Both the position numbers and the translations under genes were made by a program. Below the pieces are notes generated by a model that was not told the origin of the DNA, made no database searches, and worked only from the letters and a program-made list of their open reading frames with translations. Shown piece after piece: positions 8,190-16,100 of a stretch of 23,282 bases of DNA. Numbering within the stretch: the first letter of the stretch is position 1; each line of letters opens with the position of its first letter. This stretch comes from Bacteroidales bacterium UBA714 (lineage in GTDB: Bacteria; Bacteroidota; Bacteroidia; Bacteroidales; UBA932): contig DBLW01000114.1 of assembly GCA_002298075.1 (NCBI GenBank), positions 1 to 23,282 on the forward strand. The letters run 5' to 3'.

Positions 8190-8205
8190 CAATGCTGTTT
8201 TTTTC
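8170..8205 (-). repeat. 18-bp perfect tandem duplication spanning a start codon
   Basis: On the minus strand GAAAAAAACAGCATTGAT occurs twice in a row (8205-8188 and 8187-8170) with no mismatch. The only ATG for the downstream GH92 gene (8189-8187) is formed exactly where the two copies meet (GAT|GAA). One copy codes for the start of the signal peptide; the other fills the 5' spacer. With a single copy no ATG would exist there, only TTG codons. Confidence 0.9.
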
Positions 8206-8218
8206 TGTGTTCCGTGTG

Positions 8219-11200
8219 TCAGATGATGCTGTTGAGGACATGTAGGCGTCCGTCATCAATTATCTTCATAATCAGCTCGCCGAACAAAGTGTTCTGCCAT
8301 GCGAACCATTCTCTTGTGAATATTTCCGAGTTGTCCTTGTTGAAAGACTCGTGCATGAATCCGGTTCCTGCGTCGGTCGTCATCAGCTGGGCAATGCATT
8401 CGCGGATTTCATTGTCGTCATCTGATGTGAATGCCTTCATCATGATGCTCATAGGCCATATGGCCTCTACTCCGATATGCGGTCCTCCGATGCCTTCTCC
8501 TGCCGCACCGCGATAGAAATACGGATTGGCTTCGCTCCATACGAAACGTCTTGTGTTCTTGTATATCGGGTCATTTGCAGGAACGTCACCAAGGTATGCC
8601 ATTGCCAGAAGCGACGGAACGTTGGCGTCGTCCATTATGAAGCGGTTACCGAACCCGTCAGCCTCGAATGCGTATATCTTGCCGTACTCAGGGTGGTCAT
8701 AAACCGCGTATTCTTTGAGGGCGGACTCTACTTCCGAAGCCAGGCTGCGGCACTCTTCAGCAAGAGCCGCGTTGCCGTTTACAGTCTCAAGGATTTCTGC
8801 GGCTTTCCTCAGTGAGCTGACGGCCATGAAGTTGGACGGAATCAGGAATTCGAATGTAGTCGCATCGTCAGAAGGACGGAAGGCGGATGCGATGAGTCCT
8901 ACAGGCTTTACTGGATTGCCGCGTCCAACGACACACTTGGTGTCGAGCTGGCGGTCAGTCGTGCGCAGGAACACATATTCCCCGTGTCCTTCCTTGCGCT
9001 GCTGTTCTTTCAATGTCGCTACAATCTTCACCATTGCCTCTTCCCAGACTTTGCCGAAAACGGATGTGTCTCCGCTCTGCTTCCAGTATTCGTAAGCCAA
9101 CCTTATCGGGTAGCAGTGTGAGTCGATTTCCCATTTCCGCTCGAATACATAAGGGTCTGCGGCAGGCCAGTCTGTCTTGTTCGCGGCACCGACCGGCTCC
9201 ACATTGAACGCATTTGCATAAGGGTCGATGCAGATGCACTTGAACTGTCTGTTTATCACTCCCGCAATCATCCTGCGTACCTTGGGGTCTGTGTTGACAT
9301 ATCTCAGGTACGGCCATACCTGCGCTCCTGAATCGCGCAGCCACATTGCCGGAATATCACCCGTATATACGAATGTGTCCGGCTCTCCCTCTGAATCCTC
9401 TCCGTAATGCACGGTTGTGTCGAGGGTATTCGGATAACAGTTGGCGAACATCCATGCCAGGCGCGGATTCTCAAGCAAGGCTGTAACCTTAGCTATTTCC
9501 GCTTCTACGGCTTCTGATGTGAAGAGCCTTTTCTTCTGCTCCGGACGCTGGTCATTATATTCTTCCGGCTCTTCCGGGCAGTACCATACCTTCGGTTCCG
9601 CTCCCATTTTGAGGACAAGTTCTCCTCCTGCGGCGATGTCTTTGTAATCAATATATCCCTTGGTGTATTTCTTTCCGTTGAGGGTTATGCTCTGGATATA
9701 TCTGTTGGTGCCGCTGTTTCCTTCTGCTGTTATGGTGAAAGTGCCTCCGGCAACTTTTATCTCAGCCTTGTCGAACAGAGGTGAGCCGAATACGTAACGT
9801 CCTCCGGCAGGCTCCACCTGATAGAAACCGAGTGACGAAAGAATGTACCATGCCGACATCTGTCCGACGTCCTCATTGCCTGAGAGACCGTCCGGAGCCG
9901 GATGATAGAGTGTATTGAGCACCTGACGCACTTTGTCGGCAGTCTTCCAAGGCTGTCCTGCCATAGTGTAGAAGTACAGGATGTGGTGGCTCGGCTCGTT
10001 TCCGTGCGCATACTGTCCGATAAGTCCAGAGATGTCCGGAGATGTCTCGGCTCCTTCGATTACAGAAGATACCGTGAACAGGGAGTCGAGCTTTGCAAGC
10101 ATCTGTTCCTTGCTGCCGAAACAGCTGATGAGACCATCAAAGTCATGCGGAACAAGCCATGCGTACTGCCATGCGTTGCCCTCGCAGTAGTCGTCAGCCC
10201 TGTGTGTCGAGGCGAACGGGTTGAACGGGGTGCGGAAACGTCCTTTGATGTCCTTTCCGCGCATGAAGCGTGTATGAGGGTCAAAGATATTGAGGTATGA
10301 ACGGCTTCTTTCGCTGAATTTTCCGTATGTCTTGAGGTATTCCTCTGCCTTTGATGCATTGCCGAGTGATTCGGCCTCTTCGGCCATGGATTTTGCTGCG
10401 GCTGCCAACGCTCCGTCTGCCAGTGCGTATTCAAGTTCGTAAGCGACAGACTCTCCGAAGAGTTCGCAAGGTATGTATCCATATCTCATCCGGAGATCCT
10501 GGCCGCGGTCAGGGCGCAGTGCGGAGACTGTCATCGCTTCTAAAGCAAGGTCTTTGTCGAAGCCTCCTAAGCCTTTCATGATGGCGTCAGCCACCGGCGG
10601 GATGCCAGGGTTACCGACCATGCAGTCTGTCTCGCAGCCCATCAGGTGCCATACTGGAAGCTTGCCCTGCTCTTTGTAGATGTTGAGCATCGTGTTGATG
10701 ATGTCCGCCTCTTTTTCCGGATGTATGATTGTCATAAGAGGCAGCGCAGCGCGGTATGTGTCCCAAAGGGAGAATGTAGTGTAATTCGTGAAATCCGCAC
10801 TTTTGTGTACCTTTCCGTCGGCTCCGCGGTAATCTCCGTTTACGTCGCAGAAAACAGAAGGGGCTATCATTGTGTGATACAGGCCCGTGTAGAACACTTT
10901 GCGTGCATCTGCGTCCTTGGTGGTGATTTTTATTTTAGAAAGTTCCTGCTCCCATTTCCGCTCGGCAGCTTCTGCGGTTGCCTTGAAATCCCAGCCCGGC
11001 ATCTCAGCTTCCATGTTGGCCTGTGCGCCTTCCATGCTTACCGGAGAAAGGGCGACCTTGAGGAGTATCTGCTCGTTCTTTGAGGTCTTGAATCCTGCTT
11101 TTGCATAAAGAGGAAGCTTGTCGCCGTCCTTGTTGTCTTTTTCTATGATTTCAAGACCTGTGAACGGCTTTGAGAACTCAGCGTAGAAATAGAGTTTCTG

Positions 11201-11830
11201 GTCATTGGCCCAGCCGCTTGAATGGCGCCATCCTCTTATCGCGTTTTCACCGCATGCCTCGAAATGAGTGTCAGTAGCCTTGTCCCAGCATCCGCCGTTC
11301 TCAAGGTCGAAGACTATTCCTGCCGTCTCAGATTCAGGGAAGGTATATTTGTGAAGTCCTGTGCGCTCTGTGGCAGTAAGCTCGGCAGTGATGCCGTATC
11401 TTGTAAGCGGAACGCTGTAGTATCCCGGTCTGCTGATTTCGCGGGTGCGGTCGGCATATGACCACAGGCCTGACTGCGGGTCGTCTTCCGTTCCTCTGGC
11501 GTAAGTGAGCCTGTCACCTGTCACAGGCATTACGGTGATGTCGAACAGGTCTCCGATTCCTGTTCCGTTGAGATGTGTGTGTGAGAATCCGATGACCGTA
11601 GAGTCAGTCACGTGGTAGCCCGATGTCCAGTCCCATGTCTGCGGGATGCTTGTCGGCCCGAGCTGCACAAGTCCGAACGGCACATTGGCTCCGACAAAGA
11701 CATGGCCATGTCCTCCGGTTCCGATTTTTGTGTCCACGTACTTGACGTATTGCGTGTCGGACACTTGGTTCTGTCCGCATCCGGCAAGGGCCAGGGCTGC
11801 GATGGTGATTGTTCTGATGAAATGTCTCAT
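8219..11830 (-). CDS. lipoprotein bifunctional mannosidase: GH92 fused to GH125
   Basis: 1203 aa, two complete glycosidase domains in one chain. Residues 1-18 are a lipoprotein signal (IAALALAGC, C18); no acidic surface-export motif follows. Residues ~28-745 are GH92: GGHGHVFVGANVPFG, TFSLWDTYRAALPLM (352-366), YCEGNAWQYAW (548-558) with the likely acid glutamate, AHGNEPSHH (608-616), and GNEDVGQMSAW (651-661) with the likely base aspartates. A polar linker (~750-768, rich in E, P and K) leads to residues ~768-1195, a GH125 exo-alpha-1,6-mannosidase domain: TGDIPAMWLRDSGAQ (823-837), DSHCYPIRLAYEYW (903-916), RPSDDATTFEFLIPSN (985-1000), MDDANVPSLLA (1066-1076), GFMHESF (1157-1163). D988/D989 and E1161 fall where the family's acid and base are expected. 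GH92 can remove alpha-1,2 or alpha-1,3 mannose and GH125 alpha-1,6 mannose, so one protein could clear several branch types. First gene of the operon. Confidence 0.93.
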   Translation of the reverse strand: MRHFIRTITIAALALAGCGQNQVSDTQYVKYVDTKIGTGGHGHVFVGANVPFGLVQLGPTSIPQTWDWTSGYHVTDSTVIGFSHTHLNGTGIGDLFDITVMPVTGDRLTYARGTEDDPQSGLWSYADRTREISRPGYYSVPLTRYGITAELTATERTGLHKYTFPESETAGIVFDLENGGCWDKATDTHFEACGENAIRGWRHSSGWANDQKLYFYAEFSKPFTGLEIIEKDNKDGDKLPLYAKAGFKTSKNEQILLKVALSPVSMEGAQANMEAEMPGWDFKATAEAAERKWEQELSKIKITTKDADARKVFYTGLYHTMIAPSVFCDVNGDYRGADGKVHKSADFTNYTTFSLWDTYRAALPLMTIIHPEKEADIINTMLNIYKEQGKLPVWHLMGCETDCMVGNPGIPPVADAIMKGLGGFDKDLALEAMTVSALRPDRGQDLRMRYGYIPCELFGESVAYELEYALADGALAAAAKSMAEEAESLGNASKAEEYLKTYGKFSERSRSYLNIFDPHTRFMRGKDIKGRFRTPFNPFASTHRADDYCEGNAWQYAWLVPHDFDGLISCFGSKEQMLAKLDSLFTVSSVIEGAETSPDISGLIGQYAHGNEPSHHILYFYTMAGQPWKTADKVRQVLNTLYHPAPDGLSGNEDVGQMSAWYILSSLGFYQVEPAGGRYVFGSPLFDKAEIKVAGGTFTITAEGNSGTNRYIQSITLNGKKYTKGYIDYKDIAAGGELVLKMGAEPKVWYCPEEPEEYNDQRPEQKKRLFTSEAVEAEIAKVTALLENPRLAWMFANCYPNTLDTTVHYGEDSEGEPDTFVYTGDIPAMWLRDSGAQVWPYLRYVNTDPKVRRMIAGVINRQFKCICIDPYANAFNVEPVGAANKTDWPAADPYVFERKWEIDSHCYPIRLAYEYWKQSGDTSVFGKVWEEAMVKIVATLKEQQRKEGHGEYVFLRTTDRQLDTKCVVGRGNPVKPVGLIASAFRPSDDATTFEFLIPSNFMAVSSLRKAAEILETVNGNAALAEECRSLASEVESALKEYAVYDHPEYGKIYAFEADGFGNRFIMDDANVPSLLAMAYLGDVPANDPIYKNTRRFVWSEANPYFYRGAAGEGIGGPHIGVEAIWPMSIMMKAFTSDDDNEIRECIAQLMTTDAGTGFMHESFNKDNSEIFTREWFAWQNTLFGELIMKIIDDGRLHVLNSII

Positions 11831-11864
11831 TTAGAATGCGGTTATCTTTTTATATGTTTGTTTC

Positions 11865-12361
11865 TTATCCGGTTCCGGGCATGTCTCCCGAATCTTCAGG
11901 CTGAAAATCATTACCGCAAAAATACTCAAAACTTTTCAAGTTGGCAAAACAGATGACAGCCGTAGCGCTCTCAATCTCTCCGTTTTTCATTGCCGTGCTG
12001 TATGGCACCCACAACATATGTCTCAACCTCACCAGGAAAACTTTCAACAGTCCACATTTTTTCATCCATTATAAATTCGACATAAGTATTCGTTTTTATG
12101 ATTTTAGGCATGTTGCCAGTTGACATGCACACGAAAGACAATCGTATCCATGAACGGATAGAGAGATGTAGCAATACGCGATTCCGCAATGAATGCGTCC
12201 AGCGAATCCTGAAGCTTTCTTGAAAGGAATGTCGGCTCATAAACAACGGTGTCACTTATGACTTCAGGCTTTTCATGTGTCTCATTTCTCCTCTCGCGAC
12301 ACCCGAAACAAGAAATTGCCACGGCCGCCAAAATGATGCAGATTGATTTTTTCATTGTCAT
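11865..12361 (-). pseudogene. frameshifted paralogue of the putative immunity lipoprotein
   Basis: Begins MTMKKSICIILAAVAISC, a lipoprotein-like signal, and is related to the intact lipoprotein at 12504-13127: both have the phrase KLQDSLDAFI / TLQDSLNVFI, and later YVEFIMDEKMWTVES...VGAI aligns with LVFNLSYKIWFDYDP...LGAAI. The first frame stops at 12104. Homology continues in another frame from near 12120 (NMPKIIKTNTYVEF) to a stop at 11971. A second shift in a run of five A at 11983-11987 opens the last part (NGEIESATAVICFANLKS) to the stop at 11865; here ND(F/Y) and a trailing E line up with the intact copy, a weaker match. Total would be about 165 aa against 207. It follows the toxin-tip remnant with an ATGA overlap. 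Sequencing error is possible, but two shifts in one gene suggest decay. Confidence 0.7.
11917..11948 (-). promoter_or_regulatory. promoter of the mannose-glycan operon
   Basis: On the minus strand TTTG (complement of 11945-11948) is followed after exactly 20 bases by TATTTTTG (complement of 11917-11924). This matches the Bacteroidota housekeeping promoter, TTTG at -33 and TAnnTTTG at -7. Transcription would start near 11910, giving a leader of about 80 nt before the GH92-GH125 start at 11830. It lies inside the 3' part of the decayed lipoprotein gene. No operator for a known regulator is recognised. Confidence 0.65.
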
Positions 12362-12503
12362 CTGTTGTTTAAAGTTCCAAAGTAAAATCTCTTGTAATTA
12401 TTGCTGATGGCACGTATGTACTGCGCTTCATATGGTCCCACATGATATAGATGCGTGGTGGTTGGAAAGGCGGCTTGCACACATTCAGAAGTTCTTGCAA
12501 CAC
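12358..12503 (-). pseudogene. orphan remnant of a second Rhs toxin tip
   Basis: Not a free-standing ORF: the minus-strand frame ending in TGA at 12358-12360 reads ...FPTTTHLY, GPYEAQYIR, NNYKRFYFGTLNNR, stop. This matches the last ~36 residues of the 1520-aa Rhs protein (FPNSVNLYFIGYHEAKYIRKVNNYKSFYFGTLNNR split over those same blocks). The recognisable part is about 12358-12468; codons further upstream stay open but are not clearly alike, and the rest of the tip and its metal-binding motif are missing. The stop overlaps the start of the following lipoprotein pseudogene (ATGA), just as the intact tip sits directly before its lipoprotein. It is the scar of a displaced or incoming toxin-immunity cassette. 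Confidence 0.8.
12361..12402 (-). repeat. 42-bp repeat of a toxin-tip 3' end, copy A (other copy 13132-13173)
   Basis: Bases 12361-12402 and 13132-13173 agree at 38 of 42 positions by hand count. Both encode the last codons of an Rhs tip (NNYK, FYFGTLNNR, stop) immediately before a lipoprotein gene. Such near-identical junctions could support recombination between cassettes. Confidence 0.85.
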
Positions 12504-13127
12504 CTAAGGTCTAAACTTTTGGGGATAGCCTGAAAAATCTCTTTTATAACGATGTCTTCGTAACAGAACGAGACTGTCCCTATCCACTAATTTATATAAA
12601 TCCGAGCATGGCCAAAAAACATTTATGTCGCAATCCCTGCGCATTAATTCAGGCATATGATGTCCTTGCCAAATCTCCTGCCTGTAATCATTCTCATGAA
12701 AGATATTATTGTAATCATGAATTCCGGAGCACGATACGCCTATGACTTTGTTGCCATTGATTGCCGCTCCCAAAAATTTAGTTTCTTCCGGCTTGTCCGG
12801 ATCGTAATCGAACCAGATTTTGTAACTTAAATTAAACACCAGGATTGTGTCAGGATGCTCTTTAAATGTATGGAAATGTCCCTCCCTTATTTCTATTGGA
12901 TATGATTTGTACATATACACCGAGTAAACCAGCGTATCGCATATCAAAAGATCTTCTGTCCCGTCTATAAAGACATTCAGGGAATCCTGTAAAGTCTTGG
13001 ACTTGAACACATGTCTGAAAACATCTATCGTATCCGCTGGAGACTCCTGCGACACAATATGTTTTCCATGATTATGGCAAGATACCATGAACAATAAAAT
13101 TAAAAGAACAACTAATATCTTTTTCAT
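12504..13127 (-). CDS. putative immunity lipoprotein for the adjacent Rhs toxin
   Basis: 207 aa, no family I recognise. The start MKKILVVLLILLFMVSC is a lipoprotein signal (C17), so the mature protein would be held at a membrane facing the periplasm. The rest is mixed, with many aromatic residues, a phrase TLQDSLNVFI near residues 45-54 and a basic tail (RRHRYKRDF). The ATG lies one base after the stop of the Rhs gene, the tightest possible coupling, which is the standard place for an immunity gene in polymorphic toxin systems. A frameshifted paralogue lies just downstream, again directly behind a toxin-tip fragment; this repeated tip-plus-lipoprotein pairing is the strongest argument for an immunity role. 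If correct, a periplasmic lipoprotein implies that the toxin is met in the periplasm. The alternative is an accessory lipoprotein for display of the Rhs protein. Function is inference. Confidence 0.7.
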   Translation of the reverse strand: MKKILVVLLILLFMVSCHNHGKHIVSQESPADTIDVFRHVFKSKTLQDSLNVFIDGTEDLLICDTLVYSVYMYKSYPIEIREGHFHTFKEHPDTILVFNLSYKIWFDYDPDKPEETKFLGAAINGNKVIGVSCSGIHDYNNIFHENDYRQEIWQGHHMPELMRRDCDINVFWPCSDLYKLVDRDSLVLLRRHRYKRDFSGYPQKFRP

Positions 13128-13128
13128 G

Positions 13129-16100
13129 CTATCTATTGTTTAAGGTTCCAAAATAAAAGCTCTTGTAATTATTTACTTTACGTATATACTTGGCTTCATG
13201 ATATCCAATAAAATAAAGATTTACACTATTGGGAAAATATACATAGCTTAAACGTGTATATTTTCTGTTTGCATTTACATCATTAACCACATTATACCAA
13301 TCACTACCCTTAGCAACACCTTCTGGCCAATACCCCATAGATTCAATTTCTTTATTTGCAGATGTCTGGACTCCCGGGTGCGAATGCACGGAGGCATCCG
13401 GTTTGTCAAGCCCATAATCCTCCCAGCCACCTGAATTGTCAGAATCATGCCTGGTCCCCAATGTATAAGAGTCCCCGTTGCGATGTACGACCCACTCCAC
13501 GTCTGTATTATTGGCGGCAAATAGGAATAATTTAAATAAATCGTTTACGCCGGACTGCGTGGTAAATGATGAAAGTACAGATGAGCTTTTGACGAAAGCC
13601 TGCAGCATATCCCTGTTGCCGACTGTGATGAACCCGGTTGACAAATTTCCGTATTTGTCCTTATAATACACTTTGTCTTCACTGTCTTCATCATCCTCAT
13701 CTTCTATCAGATACAAAAATCCGGAAGCATCTATTACCCATACGGCAAGTCCATATGGGTCTATGAAGTTCACAGGATTTCCGGCACAGAAGACATACGG
13801 CCCGAAAGCCGGGTAATCAAAAGCCATAGGATCCACCGCCGTCCACCGTGCGACATAAGGGTCGTAGAAGCGTGCCCCGTAGTCGAGCAGGCCTGTGTTG
13901 GCGAGGCCGGACACCTGTTCAGGCTTTCCGTTGTATTGCCAGCGTTCCAGGGAGGACTGAGGGATGCCGGACATACGGGAAGCTGTCCCCTGCGGGGCAT
14001 CGGCAACGTCACTTCCTCCCTGCATGGCTGATGCAGAAGAATATGCGGCCGGGCTGAACGGCAGCCCGAACGGAAGGTAGTCGGAGCGGTGCAGTATGGC
14101 GTCAGACAGGCTCTGCACCTCAGGGCTGCTGATGTCTATCACCATACGCACGCTGCCGAGGTAGTCACGCACGGACCATGTGTCAATGAAATCCGGTCTG
14201 CCGTCAATCGGACTTGAACCAGCGCCGTCTGCGGATGGCGTCCGTGTACAGGCATAGAACCGGCCTTCGCCGTAGGACACGCTCTCGACGGACTCCCAGC
14301 CTTCAGGGGAGACCGTATAGACAAAAGAGCCCCTGAACCTGAGCCCGTTTCCGGAAAAGCTGTCCTTGACCGAAACCATAGTGCCGTCCGACAAATAAGA
14401 ATAAACGAGTGATGCAGAATCCTTTATGCGGATTCGTGAGGGCAAGTTAAGGAAATTATACGACAACTCCAAGTCTCGGTGGCCGTCCGACACCATGTCG
14501 CCGTCAGAATCATAAGAATACCTCCACAAGGAATCCTCTGCCGAGACCATATCCATACGGTTGCCGGAATATCCGAAGGACAGGTGTGTGGAATCTCCCC
14601 AAGACATGATCCGTCTCATCGAAAGCAGATTCCCGTTGGCATCGTACTTCATGTCCCGCTCCTCATATTCGCCGTAAGGCTCCCCGTCGTCACCTGTGCG
14701 CTGGGTATCGGAAAGGCGGCCTGCATGGTCATAGTAATAGGACATATACTGATAATCCTGCATCGCATCCGAATATCCGATCTCGGAAATCCTGCCGGAA
14801 TAGCTCGGGACGGAGACCTGCAATGACGGGTCATGGTATTTCAGGATCTGCAGAAATGCCTTTTCTCCAAATGAGGAACTTTCCAGACGTGACAGCGCCC
14901 CCTGCAGGTCATATGCGTATGTTTCGTTTATCCTGCCTGCGACAGAGACAGATCCGATCCGTCCCATGTCATCGTAGGTATAAGATATCTCCGGGTATTC
15001 CTTTCCGTTGAGCATCCTGCGGCAGCTTGTCTTGCGCCTGGCTTTGTCATATGTATATCGCAGTACCAGCTCATCTGCATCTCCATCGGGAAGTTCATGC
15101 TTTTCCGATGAGACAAGCACATTGCCGGTAAAGTCGTATTTGTATGAATATGTGGATTTTGATCCGTCATCGAATGTCTCGGCCAGCTGGATGGTCCTGC
15201 CGAAACTGTCATAGAACCAGTCTCTTTTCACATAGCTTTCCGAGCCGTCCGGAGCCGGCAGCGCATTCCCTGAGATCTCCGGCTCAAGGTTGAGTTCCTC
15301 GCTTGCCGGGAGCGTCATGCAATGCTCAATGTCAAGTGCTTCCGCATTGCCGGTATATGGGTCCGGACGAAAAGCGGATGTGTCAGAAGCATTGAAGACG
15401 CCATAGTATGACGTCAAATGCAGATGTGCTGACATCGAATCGAAGATGCGGAACGGATTGACATTGCTCTCCAGGAGCTGACGAATCTCATCATGTGTCC
15501 GGCTGATTGTGCACAGGCACTCCATGACGACCCTGTCCATCTGGTCATATTGTGTGAACCTGTATATCTCTTCGGCCATCATCCTGTCATCGGTATAGAA
15601 GACAGGTCGGTTCCGCCTGTCATAGAATGTCCGTTTGTGGCCTCCTCCCGGCACATGGCTCTCAATGAGATTCCCGAAAGAGTCATATCTGTACGTGAAG
15701 CACCACAGCGCGGCAAATTCTCCTTCAAAAGGAAATTCATTAGGCATGGAAAGACTTCCTTCCGGCTGTACGGCACATACGAGACTGTCTTTTAGATCAT
15801 ACACGAAATAGGTGTCATACCTTTCCCCGCCGTTGAGCCGGCGGGACAGGACCTGCCGGCCGAACGGATTGACGAAAACATATGAAGTGTCAGCATCCTC
15901 ATTCACGGTCATCGTACATTCGAGCGTCCCTTTAGGGTAGAAACCTGAGCATTTCACGGAATCAGGATTGCCTGCAGAAGCATAGACATAGCCCAAGCGG
16001 CGGACATCGTCTGCATCTGAATTGAGACGATATGCGTATTCCATCTTCTTGTCCATATCCCAATATGCAAACCCTGGCTTGCGGACAGACATCACCCTGC

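Noticed and set aside
8190..8192. TTG as start of the lipoprotein GH92 gene
   Set aside because: The adjacent ATG at 8187-8189 gives a standard lipoprotein signal, and the TTG adds only one residue.
363..11830. A classical polysaccharide utilisation locus with SusC/SusD
   Set aside because: No TonB-dependent receptor or SusD-like gene exists within the operon, so it is described only as a mannose-glycan operon.
11612..11956. Plus-strand frame of 114 aa crossing the GH92-GH125 start and promoter
   Set aside because: Mostly antisense to the signal peptide and N-terminus of the GH92 domain; no family features.
12362..12503. Plain intergenic spacer with a promoter for the downstream lipoprotein
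   Set aside because: The stretch is better explained as coding remnant of a toxin tip; no promoter pair was found in it.
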